A stretch of DNA of 64,000 nt from Candidatus Endomicrobium embiratermitis (GCA_009781315.1 WQYI01000004.1:59767-123766), one strand, 5' to 3'; shown: positions 24,313-34,074, numbered from the stretch's first letter. The notes: a model not told the origin generated them from the sequence alone. Program-made: numbers and translations.

Positions 24313-26922
24313 ATGAATTTATCCAAATTCACAATCAAGTCTCAGGAAGCTCTCGCGGACGCGCAAAATATTGCCACGGAGTACGGCAATCAGGAAATAA
24401 GCGCGGAACATCTTTTGCTTGCTTTGGTCAGGCAAAACGAAGGAACGGTTAAAGCTGTTATAATGAAGTCCGCCGCAACAGAGCAGGAAGAACTTGTCGT
24501 CGCCAACATAACAAGCGACCTGCTTTCTGAAATCGATAAAAAGCCGAAGGTTTCAGGCGGCAATTTGTATTTGTCAAATGTTTTAAACAAAATTCTTTCC
24601 AACGCGGAAAAAATATCCAAAAACTTAAAAGACGATTTTGTTTCCACGGAACATATTTTAATGGCTATCGCGGATGAAACAAGCGAAGCCTGTTCTAAAA
24701 TTCTAAAAAAGTACGGACTGACAAAAGATTCCATATTAAAAATTTTGGTAAGCATAAGAGGCGATCAAAAAGTGACCGATCAGAACCCCGAAGACAAGTA
24801 TCAGGCTTTGGAAAAATACGGAAAAGATTTAACAGATCTTGGCAAGCGCGGAAAACTCGACCCTGTGATAGGAAGGGACGAAGAAATCCGGCGCTGCGTT
24901 CAGGTTTTGTCGCGCAGAACAAAAAACAATCCCGTAATTATCGGCGAGCCGGGCGTAGGCAAAACCGCCATAGTAGAAGGACTTGCAAGCCGCATAGTTT
25001 CCGGCGACGTTCCGGAAAGTTTAAAAGACAAAAAAGTTATTGCTTTGGATTTGGGCGCTCTTATAGCCGGCGCAAAATACAGGGGCGAATTTGAAGACCG
25101 TCTTAAAGCGGTTTTAAAAGAAATCCAGTCCGCAAACGGGAGAATTATTCTCTTTATTGACGAGCTGCATACAATTGTAGGGGCAGGCGCGTCGGAAGGC
25201 GCTGTTGACGCCGCCAATATGTTAAAACCCATGCTTGCAAGAGGGGAACTTAAACTTGTCGGAGCTACGACTTTAGACGAGTACAGAAAATACATAGAAA
25301 AAGACGCGGCTTTGGAACGCCGTTTCCAGCCTGTTTACGTCGGCGAACCTTCCGTTGATGATACTATCGCGATTTTGCGCGGCATAAAAGAAAAATACGA
25401 AGTCCATCACGGCGTAAAAATTAAGGATTCAGCTCTTGTCGCTGCGGCAACGCTTTCTGCAAGATACATTTCCGACAGATTCCTGCCGGATAAAGCCATA
25501 GACCTTGTCGACGAATCGGCAAGCAGGCTCCGCATAGAAATAGATTCCATGCCGTCCGAACTTGACGCCGTGGAACGAAGGCTGCGCCAGCTTGAAATAG
25601 AAAAACAGGCAGTGAAAAAAGAGACCGACGCGGCTTCCAAAGAAAGGCTTGCGGGTCTTGAAAAAGAGATTGAAAATCTTAAAGGCCAGTCCGCAGAAAT
25701 GAAAGTTCACTGGGAAAAAGAAAAATCTTCGATTTCCGTTATAAGAAAGCTCAAAGCGGACATTGAAGAAATGAAAATCGAAGAGCAAAGGTCCGAAAGA
25801 AACGGCGATTTAAACACGGTCGCGGAAATCCGTTACGGAAAAATTCCAAATATGCAAAAGCAGCTTGAGGAAGAAAATAATAAACTCGCGAAACTCCAGA
25901 AAGAAAATAAAATGCTTAAAGAAGAAGTTGACGAAGAAGACATTGCCGAAGTAGTAAGCAAGTGGACTGGCATTCCCGTGTCGCGCATGATGGAAGGCGA
26001 AATGCAAAAACTTCTTCAAATGGAAGCTAAGCTTCATGAAAGAGTAATCGGTCAGGACGAAGCCATTACCGCGATATCCAACGCTGTAAGGCGCAGCCGT
26101 TCCGGGCTTTCCGACCCTAATAAGCCCATAGGTACGTTTTTATTTTTAGGCCCTACCGGCGTAGGAAAAACAGAACTTGCGAAAGCTTTGGCGGTTTTGC
26201 TTTTTAACGACGAGAAAAATATTGTCCGTATAGATATGTCGGAATATATGGAAAAACACAGCGTCTCGCGTTTAATCGGAGCGCCTCCGGGATATGTGGG
26301 TTTTGAGGAAGGAGGGCAGCTTACCGAAGCTGTCAGGCGCAGGCCTTATTCCGTGGTATTATTTGACGAAATCGAAAAAGCAAATCCGGAAGTTTTTAAC
26401 GTTATGCTTCAGCTGTTTGACGACGGCAGGCTTACCGACGGCCAGGGAAGAACCGTTGATTTTAAAAATACAGTCGTGATAATGACGTCGAATTTGGGTT
26501 CGCAGTATATTCAGGAAGAGGACGATTATTCCAAAGTGAAAGAAAAAGTTTTAGGCGAACTGCACAGAAGTTTCAGACCCGAATTTTTAAACAGAATAGA
26601 CGAAGTAATAATATTTCAGAAATTGACGGAATCCGAACTAAATAAAATTATCGACATACAAATACGCTCTTTTGAAGAACGTCTTGCGGCAAGAAAAATA
26701 CACGTCGAACTTACAGATAAAGCCAAAGATTTTATATCTTCAAAAGGATATAACCCTGCTTTCGGCGCAAGGCCTTTAAAAAGAGCGATACAGACATATC
26801 TTTTAAATCCGCTGTCGTCAAAACTTATTGCAGGCGAGTTTAAAGAAGGCGACAAAATAAAAGTAGAAGCTTCTAAAAAAGATTCGGAAAATTTAGAGTT
26901 TAAAAAATCGTACGTTAATTAA
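24313..26922 (+). CDS. clpB: ATP-dependent disaggregase ClpB
   Basis: An 869-residue Hsp100 chaperone. An N-terminal ClpN domain ([13 protein letters not shown]..., residues 5-145) is followed by AAA-1 with Walker A GEPGVGKT at 211-218 and IDELH. A long M-domain coiled coil (about 420-530) distinguishes ClpB from ClpA/C. AAA-2 has Walker A GPTGVGKT from residue 613 and FDEIEKA. A C-terminal small domain completes the fold. It rescues aggregated proteins together with DnaK. AGGTGG lies before the ATG. No CIRCE element was seen upstream, only a palindromic repeat. An outer-membrane protein gene follows after 12 bases. Confidence 0.97.
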   Translation: MNLSKFTIKSQEALADAQNIATEYGNQEISAEHLLLALVRQNEGTVKAVIMKSAATEQEELVVANITSDLLSEIDKKPKVSGGNLYLSNVLNKILSNAEKISKNLKDDFVSTEHILMAIADETSEACSKILKKYGLTKDSILKILVSIRGDQKVTDQNPEDKYQALEKYGKDLTDLGKRGKLDPVIGRDEEIRRCVQVLSRRTKNNPVIIGEPGVGKTAIVEGLASRIVSGDVPESLKDKKVIALDLGALIAGAKYRGEFEDRLKAVLKEIQSANGRIILFIDELHTIVGAGASEGAVDAANMLKPMLARGELKLVGATTLDEYRKYIEKDAALERRFQPVYVGEPSVDDTIAILRGIKEKYEVHHGVKIKDSALVAAATLSARYISDRFLPDKAIDLVDESASRLRIEIDSMPSELDAVERRLRQLEIEKQAVKKETDAASKERLAGLEKEIENLKGQSAEMKVHWEKEKSSISVIRKLKADIEEMKIEEQRSERNGDLNTVAEIRYGKIPNMQKQLEEENNKLAKLQKENKMLKEEVDEEDIAEVVSKWTGIPVSRMMEGEMQKLLQMEAKLHERVIGQDEAITAISNAVRRSRSGLSDPNKPIGTFLFLGPTGVGKTELAKALAVLLFNDEKNIVRIDMSEYMEKHSVSRLIGAPPGYVGFEEGGQLTEAVRRRPYSVVLFDEIEKANPEVFNVMLQLFDDGRLTDGQGRTVDFKNTVVIMTSNLGSQYIQEEDDYSKVKEKVLGELHRSFRPEFLNRIDEVIIFQKLTESELNKIIDIQIRSFEERLAARKIHVELTDKAKDFISSKGYNPAFGARPLKRAIQTYLLNPLSSKLIAGEFKEGDKIKVEASKKDSENLEFKKSYVN

Positions 26923-26934
26923 CGGGAGTGAAAT

Positions 26935-27546
26935 ATGAAGAAATTGGCGTTTGTTTTATTGTCGTTAACATTTTTGCCGGTCATGGCTTTTGCTTATAGT
27001 TTTGAAGCCGCAGGAGTTGATTGGCGCCCGTATATAAGCATGGACGCACAGCTTTCTTTAGGAATCGTCGAAGTTCAAACTCCAGAAGCAGACTGGGGAT
27101 TAAAAAAAGCTACTTCAATAGGCGGGCTTTTTAACATGGGGTTAGGCGTAAAACACGAGCGCGCCCGCATGGAGCTGTCTTATTTGAGCAGAGGTTCTGC
27201 CAACGATATACTCTCATGGTTATTTACAGGAGTCATATCGGCTTCATCCGAGCAGGCAGGCATGATAAATTTTTATTATGACTATCTTTCCACAAGAGTT
27301 TTTGCGATGTATATAGGCGGCGGAGCCGGTATTTCAAGCTGGGAACAAAGGACAAATTATGTATGGTTAGGGAGCGACTATACTTATAACCGTTCCGGAA
27401 CGGATTTTATCGGCGGTATTTACACCGGCATGAGCTTTACAATAGCCGATGCTTTCAGTATTGACCTCGGATTGAATTATTATCGTACAAGCGTGCTTAA
27501 TTTTAGCAGTTTCGGCTGGAAATTCGGTTTGCGTTACACACTATAA
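26935..27546 (+). CDS. outer-membrane beta-barrel protein
   Basis: A 203-residue protein with a signal peptide (residues 1-20, ending AFA). The mature chain alternates polar and hydrophobic residues, is rich in Tyr/Gly/Ser and ends in an aromatic strand (WKFGLRYTL). This fits an eight-stranded OmpW/OmpX-like barrel. The family cannot be named more exactly. It lies between clpB and the ThiC-family gene with very short gaps, so the three may share a transcript, although their functions look unrelated. It supports a diderm host. Confidence 0.75.
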   Translation: MKKLAFVLLSLTFLPVMAFAYSFEAAGVDWRPYISMDAQLSLGIVEVQTPEADWGLKKATSIGGLFNMGLGVKHERARMELSYLSRGSANDILSWLFTGVISASSEQAGMINFYYDYLSTRVFAMYIGGGAGISSWEQRTNYVWLGSDYTYNRSGTDFIGGIYTGMSFTIADAFSIDLGLNYYRTSVLNFSSFGWKFGLRYTL

Positions 27547-27563
27547 TAAAAAAGGTAATTGAT

Positions 27564-28829
27564 ATGACATTAATGACGGATGCGCGCGACAACAAACCCA
27601 ACGATTTAATAAAAGCCGCGGCGAAAGCGGAAGGCTTAAGCGAAGAATTTATAAGGGAAGGCGTTGCTTCAGGCACGATAGTGATTCCTAAAAATATTAA
27701 CAGGAGACTGCCTAAAATAGTTGCCGTAGGCAAAGGTTTGAAAACTAAAGTCAACGCAAATATCGGAACTTCGCCGGACCACATAGATTTGAAAGAAGAA
27801 CTTGATAAACTTGACGCTGCCGTAAAAGCCGGCGCGGATGCCGTTATGGATTTATCTACAGGCGGAAATCTTACGCAAATAAGAAAAGAAATTCTAGCGC
27901 ATTGCCCAGTACAAGTCGGAACCGTGCCTATTTACGAAGCTGCATGCAGGACTGTGGCGGCAGGCAAAAAAATATCGCAGATAGACAGCGAAACGCTTTT
28001 TGACGTTATAGAAGAACAGGCCCAGCAGGGCGTGGATTTTATTACGGTTCATTGTGGAATAAATAAAGCTACTGTAGAAATATTAAACCGCCAAGGACGG
28101 CTTGCCGGGGTTGTAAGCCGCGGCGGTTCGTTTTTAGTTAAGTGTATTAACGCTACCGGCAAAGAAAATCCTTTATACGAACAATACGACAGACTTTTGA
28201 AAATAGCAGCGAAATACGACGTGACTTTATCGCTTGGCGACGGTTTTCGTCCGGGCGCTGCGTTTGACGCTTCGGACGCGGTTCAGCTTGGCGAACTTGC
28301 GATACTCGGCGAACTTGTTTTAAAAGCAAGAGCCGCAGGTGTGCAAACTATGATAGAAGGTCCGGGACACGTGCCGCTAAATCAAATTGAAGCAAACGTA
28401 AGGCTTGCCAAAAGATTGGGACATGACGCGCCTTTATATTTTTTAGGACCTTTGGTCACGGATATTGCTCCGGGATATGACCATATAACGTCGGCAATAG
28501 GCGGAGCTTTGGCTGCTTCTTATGGCGTTGATTTCATTTGCTATGTAACTCCTGCGGAACACATAAGACTGCCTGATATTGCGGATGTGCGTGAAGGCGT
28601 CATTTCCGCAAGAATAGCGGGACATGCGGCGGATATAGTTAAAGGCGTAAAAGGCGCAAAAGAACAAGACGACGAAATGTCAAAATGGCGCAAAGCAAGG
28701 GACTGGAAAAAACAGGAATTGTTCTGCATAGACCCCGAAAAACTCGCCAAAGAAAGAGCCAAACTTCCTCCGCAGCATGAAGACGTCTGCACTATGTGCG
28801 GCGAATTCTGCGCAATGAGAGACGAATAA
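27564..28829 (+). CDS. ThiC-family radical SAM enzyme: phosphomethylpyrimidine synthase, or possibly the related 5-hydroxybenzimidazole synthase
   Basis: A 421-residue member of the ThiC family, which rearranges aminoimidazole ribotide. Typical motifs are VNANIGTSPDH, AGADAVMDLSTGG, PVGT-like VQVGTVPIYEA, DFITVHCGI, SRGGSF, IEGPGHVP and YVTPAEH. The C-terminal cluster motif is C409-x2-C412-x3-C416 (CTMCGEFC), one residue shorter than the C-x2-C-x4-C of well-studied ThiC. There is no TPP riboswitch in the 17-base gap upstream. Thiamine synthesis is the default call, and thiL is in the window. The short form and the AEHIRLP...RIAGHAADIVKG segment leave open the BzaF type, which makes the lower ligand of B12. 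Confidence 0.8.
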   Translation: MTLMTDARDNKPNDLIKAAAKAEGLSEEFIREGVASGTIVIPKNINRRLPKIVAVGKGLKTKVNANIGTSPDHIDLKEELDKLDAAVKAGADAVMDLSTGGNLTQIRKEILAHCPVQVGTVPIYEAACRTVAAGKKISQIDSETLFDVIEEQAQQGVDFITVHCGINKATVEILNRQGRLAGVVSRGGSFLVKCINATGKENPLYEQYDRLLKIAAKYDVTLSLGDGFRPGAAFDASDAVQLGELAILGELVLKARAAGVQTMIEGPGHVPLNQIEANVRLAKRLGHDAPLYFLGPLVTDIAPGYDHITSAIGGALAASYGVDFICYVTPAEHIRLPDIADVREGVISARIAGHAADIVKGVKGAKEQDDEMSKWRKARDWKKQELFCIDPEKLAKERAKLPPQHEDVCTMCGEFCAMRDE

Positions 28830-28878
28830 TCTTTTTTACTGCGGCTTCGGCAGAAGCAAACTCATGCACTCAGAAACA

Positions 28879-28939
28879 TGGATCCCCGTACTGCCGAAGG
28901 CAGAGTTTTGAAAAAACTCTTAAGACATTCGGGGATGAC
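28879..28939. repeat. single REP-like module with two nested hairpins
   Basis: TGGATCCCCG ... CGGGGATGAC, containing CTGCCGAAGGCAG and AGAGTTTTGAAAAAACTCTT hairpins. It is the inverted counterpart of 43575-43635, nearly identical. It lies in the 252-base gap between the ThiC-family gene and thrB. Confidence 0.85.
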
Positions 28940-29081
28940 AAAAGTAAGGATAAAGACATGCTTTTGTCACTTCGGTACACTTCGTCATCGCAAGCCTCGT
29001 TTCGCCTCAAATCTTTATACATCTCTATAAATATTTTGTATAATTATCCGTAATTTAAAAGCTTGTAAAAAGGACAAAAAG

Positions 29082-29999
29082 ATGAAAGTTCGAATGAGGG
29101 TGCCGGCTACGACGGCGAATTTAGGTCCCGGGTTTGACGTTTTAGGAGCGGCGGTTGGTTTGTATAATGAGTTTGAAGCGGAATATGTGCCAAACGCCGC
29201 AAGTACAAAATTTGTCTTAAAAGGCGAAGGGCGGAAAATGCTGCCGAAAGGCGAGAAAAGTCTTGTATGGCAGTCTATGCAGGAAACTTTCAAGCTTTTA
29301 AAAGAAACAAAATATAATTTAAAAAATCTTAATATAACAATTAAAACGGGCATTCCGTTAAGCGGCGGTTTGGGATCGAGCGCGTCGGCTATTGTCGGCG
29401 GCATTGCTTTGGCAAACGCTTTGTGCGGCAACAAGCTGAACAAATCGCAAATAACCGAACTTGCGATAAAAATCGAAGGGCATCCTGATAATGTCGCGCC
29501 TGCAGTGTTCGGCGGTTTATGTGTTTGCGGCAAAGAAGACGGCGGACACGGAACCATAGTCCATTTGCCTGTTCCGAAATTAAAAGTCGTTTTGTGCGTT
29601 CCGTCTTTTGAGCTCAGGACAAAACGTTCAAGGCAGATTTTGCCTAAAAACGTGGATTTAAAAGACGTGGTTTTTAATACTTCAAGAGTCGCGTTTCTTA
29701 CCGCGGCGTTTTGCACGGGCGATTTCGCGCTTTTGGAAAAAGGCATGCAGGATAAAATACATCAGCCTTACCGCGGCAAAATGATACCCGCTATGGATGA
29801 AGTTTTAAAAGCGGCTTTGGATAACGGCGCTTACGGTTCTTATCTTTCGGGTTCGGGACCTACTATCGCGGCTTTGTGCGATGCGAAAAAAGCCGAAGAA
29901 GTAAAGAAAGCAATGGTTAAAGTGTGGAAAAGAGAAAGCGTTTCCGTGAAAGCGTATATTTTGGATTTTGACAAGAAAGGAATTATAACTACAAAGTGA
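29082..29999 (+). CDS. thrB: homoserine kinase
   Basis: A 305-residue GHMP kinase that phosphorylates homoserine for threonine synthesis. The start VRVPATTANLGPGFD is diagnostic. The ATP loop GIPLSGGLGSSASA lies near residues 90-103, EGHPDNVAP follows, and SGSGPTIAALC is near the C-terminus. A TATAAT at 29039-29044 may be its -10 box. lysC is downstream, so two aspartate-pathway genes are adjacent. The final Lys codon and TGA fall within the first 7-bp units of an intergenic element (from 29993). Confidence 0.95.
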   Translation: MKVRMRVPATTANLGPGFDVLGAAVGLYNEFEAEYVPNAASTKFVLKGEGRKMLPKGEKSLVWQSMQETFKLLKETKYNLKNLNITIKTGIPLSGGLGSSASAIVGGIALANALCGNKLNKSQITELAIKIEGHPDNVAPAVFGGLCVCGKEDGGHGTIVHLPVPKLKVVLCVPSFELRTKRSRQILPKNVDLKDVVFNTSRVAFLTAAFCTGDFALLEKGMQDKIHQPYRGKMIPAMDEVLKAALDNGAYGSYLSGSGPTIAALCDAKKAEEVKKAMVKVWKRESVSVKAYILDFDKKGIITTK

Positions 30000-30128
30000 A
30001 AAGTTAAAAGTGGAAAGTTAAAATATTGTGTTTCGCCCTGCGCGCAAGCCGCAGGGTTACCGAAACTTGAAATATGTTTTTGCAAAGCAAAAACTCGTTA
30101 TTTTCACTTTTCACTCTTCACTTTTCAC
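29993..30128. repeat. heptad-armed inverted element (E) between thrB and lysC
   Basis: Left arm AAAGTGA, AAAGTTA, AAAGTGG, AAAGTTA (29993-30020). Right arm TTTTCAC, TTTTCAC, TCTTCAC, TTTTCAC (30101-30128). The core GTTTCG...CGAAAC is split by an extra palindrome (CCCTGCGCGCAAGCCGCAGGG) that the sister copy at 61213-61330 lacks. TTTTTGCAAAGCAAAAA follows in both. Confidence 0.9.
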
Positions 30129-30148
30129 TTTATTTTTAGGAGTTGTAT

Positions 30149-31378
30149 ATGGCATTAGTTGTAATGAAATTTGGCGGTTCTTCCGTTGCCGACGCTGAAA
30201 AAATGAAACATGTGGCCGGAAAAATAGTCGCAAAAAAGAAAGCGGGCAACAAAGTTGTGGTTGTGGTTTCCGCTCCCGGAGACACTACGGACGATTTGCT
30301 TGAAATGGCAAATAAAATTACTTCTAATCCTCCGGCAAGAGAAATGGATATGCTTTTGGCTACCGGCGAAATGGTTTCAATTTCGCTGCTTGCGATGGCA
30401 ATTGACACCATCGGAGAAAAAGTTATTTCTATGACCGGTCCGCAAGCCGGAATTTTGGCGGACGCAGACCACACCCGCGCCAGAATTAAAAAAATAGACC
30501 CGAAAAAAGTTAAAGCCCAGCTTGCCAAAAACAATATAGTAATTGTGGCTGGTTTTCAGGCAATAAACACTAAAGGCGATATAACCACGCTCGGAAGGGG
30601 CGGTTCGGATTTGACTGCCGTTGCTTTGGCGGCCGCTCTTGAGGCCGACTCCTGCGAAATATATTCGGATGTTGAAGGCGTGTTTACCACTGACCCAAGA
30701 GTCGTAAAAGACGCAAGAAAATTGGACTGTCTTTCTTACGACGAAATGCTTGAAATGGCGGGATCCGGCGCGCAAGTGCTTCAGTCAAGAAGCGTTGAAG
30801 TCGCGAAAAAGTACGGCGTGGAAATACATTCCAGAAGCACTTTCAGCGATAATGACGGCACAATAATAACAAGCGAAGCAAAAATCGGGAGGAAAAAGAT
30901 GGAAGAATTATTAGTTTCGGGAATAACGTTTGATAAAAATCAGGTAAAATTTACGATAATAGATATTCCGGATACGCCGGGAGTCGCGGCAAAAATTTTC
31001 GGAAAACTCGCGAAAATCAACGTAAACGTAGATATGATTATACAGTCCGCGGCCGTTAACCAAAAGAACGATATTTCATTTACCGTCAGCAAAGCCGATA
31101 TGAAAAAAACCCAGAGAGAGCTTGACAAAATAGCCTCCGAGCTTAAAGCGGCAAGCGTGGTGTGCGACGAGCACGTGGCAAAAGTTTCGGTTGTAGGAAT
31201 AGGCATGAGAAGCAATGCCGGAGTCGCCGCGCAGATGTTTGACATTCTTTCCAAAAAAGGCATAAATATAGAAATGATTTCTACGAGCGAAATAAAAATT
31301 TCGTGCATAGTAGACGAAGTCGATATGGTAAAAGCCGTGGAAGAACTTCACAAAGGATTCAAGCTGGCGAAAAAATAA
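30149..31378 (+). CDS. lysC: aspartokinase
   Basis: A 409-residue enzyme that phosphorylates aspartate, the entry to lysine, threonine, methionine and diaminopimelate. AGGAG six bases upstream supports the ATG at 30149. KFGGSSVAD is at the N-terminus, then VVVSAPGDTTDDL, GRGGSDLTAVALAAAL and EVDGVFTTDPR-like DVEGVFTTDPRVV. Two C-terminal ACT domains (from about residue 255; VSGITFDKNQVKFTI and VSVVGIGMRSNAGVA) are the allosteric sites for end-product amino acids. A typical monofunctional class enzyme. It is separated from thrB by a repeat element. Confidence 0.96.
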   Translation: MALVVMKFGGSSVADAEKMKHVAGKIVAKKKAGNKVVVVVSAPGDTTDDLLEMANKITSNPPAREMDMLLATGEMVSISLLAMAIDTIGEKVISMTGPQAGILADADHTRARIKKIDPKKVKAQLAKNNIVIVAGFQAINTKGDITTLGRGGSDLTAVALAAALEADSCEIYSDVEGVFTTDPRVVKDARKLDCLSYDEMLEMAGSGAQVLQSRSVEVAKKYGVEIHSRSTFSDNDGTIITSEAKIGRKKMEELLVSGITFDKNQVKFTIIDIPDTPGVAAKIFGKLAKINVNVDMIIQSAAVNQKNDISFTVSKADMKKTQRELDKIASELKAASVVCDEHVAKVSVVGIGMRSNAGVAAQMFDILSKKGINIEMISTSEIKISCIVDEVDMVKAVEELHKGFKLAKK

Positions 31379-31392
31379 AAAAACATACGTTC

Positions 31393-31503
31393 GTCATTCC
31401 CGAGATTCGTAATCGGGAATCCACGTTTGTTGTTAAAGGCGTAAGGGATAAAGAATAGTTTTTAGTTAAAAATGGATACCCGATTAAGACATTCGGGTAT
31501 GAC
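31393..31503. repeat. REPIN-like doublet between lysC and cimA
   Basis: Left module GTCATTCCCGAGATTCGTAA, then TCGGGAATCCACGTTTGTTG. Right module GGATACCCGATTAAGACATT, then CGGGTATGAC. A clean example of the full GTCA...TGAC architecture. Confidence 0.85.
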
Positions 31504-31521
31504 AAAGAGTAAAATAATATT

Positions 31522-33090
31522 ATGAAAAACATTTTAATTTTTGATACTACATTAAGGGACGGCTCGCAGGGCGCGGGTATTTCTTTTACCGTTGAAGATA
31601 AGCTGAAAATTGCCAAAGCGCTAAATGCTTTTGGCGTCGCTTATATTGAAGGCGGCTGGCCCGGTTCCAACCCTAAAGACGAATTATTTTTCAGACAGGC
31701 AAAGAAACTTCGTTTGTCTTCAAAGCTTACTGCTTTCGGTTCCACAAGACGCAAAGGCGTTAAGGCTTCCGACGACTGCAGTCTTAAGACTATCGTCGCT
31801 TCCGGCGTGCCGGTAGCCTGCATTTTCGGGAAATCCTGGGACTTGCACGTCAAATATGCCCTTAAAACGTCAAACGAAGAAAATTTAAAAATGATTTCCG
31901 AAAGCGTGGCTTTTCTGAAATCGAAAAAAATGGAAGTCGTCTTTGACGCTGAACATTTTTTTGACGGGTATAAAAACAATAAAAAATACGCTTTCGAAGC
32001 CGTGGAAACCGCTTTAAACGCCGGAGCCGATATAATTTGCTTATGCGAAACAAACGGCGGTATGCTTCCTTCCGATATACAAAATGCCGTCAGGGAAACG
32101 CTGAAAACGTTCGGCGACGTTAAATTCGGAATACATACTCATAACGATTCGGGCTGTGCCGTGGCTAATTCCATAACAGCTGTTGAGGAAGGCTGCGTTA
32201 TGGTTCAGGGCACTGTCAACGGGCTTGGCGAGCGTTGCGGCAATGCGAACCTCTGTTCCATAATTCCCGGACTTCAGCTGAAAAGAAATTATAAATGCGT
32301 TCCTGCAAAAAATATGCAAAAGCTTACGGAGCTTTCAAGGTATGTGGATGAAATAGCAAATTTGATTCCGAACGACTCAAAGCCTTATGTCGGCAGAAAC
32401 GCTTTTGCCCATAAAGCGGGAATACACGTATCGGCTATGGAAAGAAGCTCTGAAACTTACGAGCATATAAATCCGAAGTTTGTCGGAAACGAGAGAAGAA
32501 TTCTCGTAAGCGATTTGTCGGGTAAAAGCAACGTGGTTTCTAAAGCAAATGAGCTTGCGATGGCTATCGGCGGCGCTCCCGAACAGGTTAAAAAAGTTAT
32601 AGAAACCGTAAAAGATATGGAGAATAAAGGCTATCAGTACGAAGACGCCGACGCTTCTTTCTTTTTGCTTACCAAAAAAGCATTGGAATCTTTCAAGCCT
32701 TTTTTCTCTTTGAAAGGTTACAGAGTCTCGGTTGAGAAAGATACGGCCGGGAATATAGTTTCCGAAGCCACTGTCAAGCTTGACATAAAAGGCAAAGAGG
32801 AACACACAGTCGCGGAAGGCGAGGGTCCGGTAAACGCTTTGGACAACTGTCTGCGTAAAGCGCTGGTAAAATATTTCCCTGAAATCAAAAGCGTGGTTTT
32901 AACGGACTTTAAAGTCAGGGTTGTTAACAGCGACGCGAATACGGCCGCAAAGGTAAGGGTTCTCATAGAATCATCCGACTCGTCAAAGTCGTGGGGTACC
33001 GTAGGCGTCAACGAAAACATAATAGACGCGTCCTGGCAGGCCCTTTCCGATTCGGTAGAGTACAAGTTGATTAAATCAAAGAAAATATAA
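31522..33090 (+). CDS. cimA: (R)-citramalate synthase
   Basis: A 522-residue member of the isopropylmalate/homocitrate synthase superfamily. FDTTLRDGSQGAGISFTVEDK, the ALNAFGVAYIEGGWPGSNPKD segment and FGSTRRKG are characteristic of the CimA branch rather than LeuA. GIHTHNDSGCAVANS and NGLGERCGNANL are the metal and acetyl-CoA motifs. The C-terminal regulatory domain (from about 400) is present. It condenses pyruvate and acetyl-CoA, leading to 2-oxobutyrate for isoleucine without threonine deaminase. The ilv genes at 56-62 kb would use that product. leuBCD are not in the window. Confidence 0.92.
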   Translation: MKNILIFDTTLRDGSQGAGISFTVEDKLKIAKALNAFGVAYIEGGWPGSNPKDELFFRQAKKLRLSSKLTAFGSTRRKGVKASDDCSLKTIVASGVPVACIFGKSWDLHVKYALKTSNEENLKMISESVAFLKSKKMEVVFDAEHFFDGYKNNKKYAFEAVETALNAGADIICLCETNGGMLPSDIQNAVRETLKTFGDVKFGIHTHNDSGCAVANSITAVEEGCVMVQGTVNGLGERCGNANLCSIIPGLQLKRNYKCVPAKNMQKLTELSRYVDEIANLIPNDSKPYVGRNAFAHKAGIHVSAMERSSETYEHINPKFVGNERRILVSDLSGKSNVVSKANELAMAIGGAPEQVKKVIETVKDMENKGYQYEDADASFFLLTKKALESFKPFFSLKGYRVSVEKDTAGNIVSEATVKLDIKGKEEHTVAEGEGPVNALDNCLRKALVKYFPEIKSVVLTDFKVRVVNSDANTAAKVRVLIESSDSSKSWGTVGVNENIIDASWQALSDSVEYKLIKSKKI

Positions 33091-33129
33091 GTTTAATATT
33101 GCGGATAATTTAGTATAATAAAAAAAGTA

Positions 33130-33158
33130 TTGCAATATTTTAAGCGTTTTGCTATAAT
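33130..33158 (+). promoter_or_regulatory. promoter of the pilin-like genes
   Basis: TTGCAA (33130-33135), 17-bp spacer, TATAAT (33153-33158). A small hairpin CCGCATAAGTGCGG (33180-33193) lies in the leader just before the AGGAGG ribosome site. Confidence 0.75.
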
Positions 33159-33216
33159 TATGTCGCAGTCACACTGCAACCGCATAAGTGCGGTAAAATA
33201 AAAAAAGGAGGATAGT

Positions 33217-33609
33217 ATGAAGAAATCAAAAGGTTTTACGCTGGTAGAGTTGATCATCGTTATTGTTATTGTAGCTATTTTGTCAATTGTTGCTGTTCCT
33301 ATGTACAGAGGTTATACGCAAAGGGCAATGGCTTCTGAAGGTAAGACATTATTAGGGTCAATTAGTTCCGCTCAAAAGGTTTATTTTGCGGAGTTTGGTA
33401 CCTTTTATAGCGCTAGTGGTCCCGTAGACTCAGTGCTTGATGTTGACTCAAGGTCTAATAAGTATTTCGTAAATTGGAGTGTAACCGGTAGTGCTACAGG
33501 ATTTACGGCATCAACGACAGGACAGGCTGGTACAGGTGTAGCCGGACAGACTGTTATGTTGGATGTTACGACAACCGGCGAGCCCTCATGGAGTGGAAGT
33601 ATTCTTTAA
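33217..33609 (+). CDS. type IV pilin-like protein 1
   Basis: A 130-residue protein with a short basic leader and the prepilin peptidase site KG-FTLVELIIVIVIVAILSIVAVPMY; cleavage before F8 exposes E12 of the mature chain. A short variable, Ser/Gly/Thr-rich head follows. The size matches minor pilins or the abundant small pseudopilins of Elusimicrobia. A strong promoter, AGGAGG, and a terminator directly after it make it a separately expressed unit. The head has no cysteine pair. No pil assembly genes are in the window. A role in pili, secretion or DNA uptake is possible, and a comEC gene is 7 kb away. Confidence 0.9.
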   Translation: MKKSKGFTLVELIIVIVIVAILSIVAVPMYRGYTQRAMASEGKTLLGSISSAQKVYFAEFGTFYSASGPVDSVLDVDSRSNKYFVNWSVTGSATGFTASTTGQAGTGVAGQTVMLDVTTTGEPSWSGSIL

Positions 33610-33623
33610 TTTGTTTTTTACAA

Positions 33624-33656
33624 GCCGCCCTGTAAAAACAGGGCGGCTTTTTTTAT
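33624..33656 (+). terminator. intrinsic terminator after pilin 1
   Basis: AAGCCGCCCTGT, AAAA, ACAGGGCGGCTT, followed by T residues. It separates the two pilin genes, so the second is expressed by read-through or from its own weak signal. Confidence 0.93.
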
Positions 33657-33665
33657 GAGGGAAAT

Positions 33666-34073
33666 ATGAGAAAATCAAAAGGTTTTACGTTGGTAGAGTT
33701 GATCATCGTTATTGTTATTGTAGGTATTTTATCAATTGTCGCAGTGCCTATGTACAGAGACCGCGCAAGAAAAGCAATTGCCGCGGAAGGTATTAAGTTG
33801 GTTGAAACAGTAAGAGATTCTATTGATGCTTATAACGCTATTAACCCTGGCGCTTTATTACCGGCACCAAGCGGCGGTGTTATGAATTTTGGAGCTTCAG
33901 TCGGAGAGGTAGATGCCAGAGCTAATAAATATTATAGAACTTTTACCGTTACAAACGGAGGATATCCGTATACTATAACTGCTACAGGACAAACAGGAAA
34001 TCCGGTTGTCGTATTAGTATTACAGGACTCCGATTTTTCAACTATAACTCTAGACGGTGTTAAAGTAAATTAA
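33666..34073 (+). CDS. type IV pilin-like protein 2
   Basis: A 135-residue paralogue of the preceding pilin. The first 30 codons are almost identical at DNA level, including silent positions, while the head domains (residues 35-135) share little. The leader KG-FTLVELIIVIVIVGILSIVAVPMY is intact. The pattern suggests tandem duplication followed by gene conversion of the conserved N-terminus or fast divergence of the head. It lies ten bases past a terminator and has GAGGGAAAT upstream of the ATG. Confidence 0.88.
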   Translation: MRKSKGFTLVELIIVIVIVGILSIVAVPMYRDRARKAIAAEGIKLVETVRDSIDAYNAINPGALLPAPSGGVMNFGASVGEVDARANKYYRTFTVTNGGYPYTITATGQTGNPVVVLVLQDSDFSTITLDGVKVN

Positions 34074-34074
34074 T

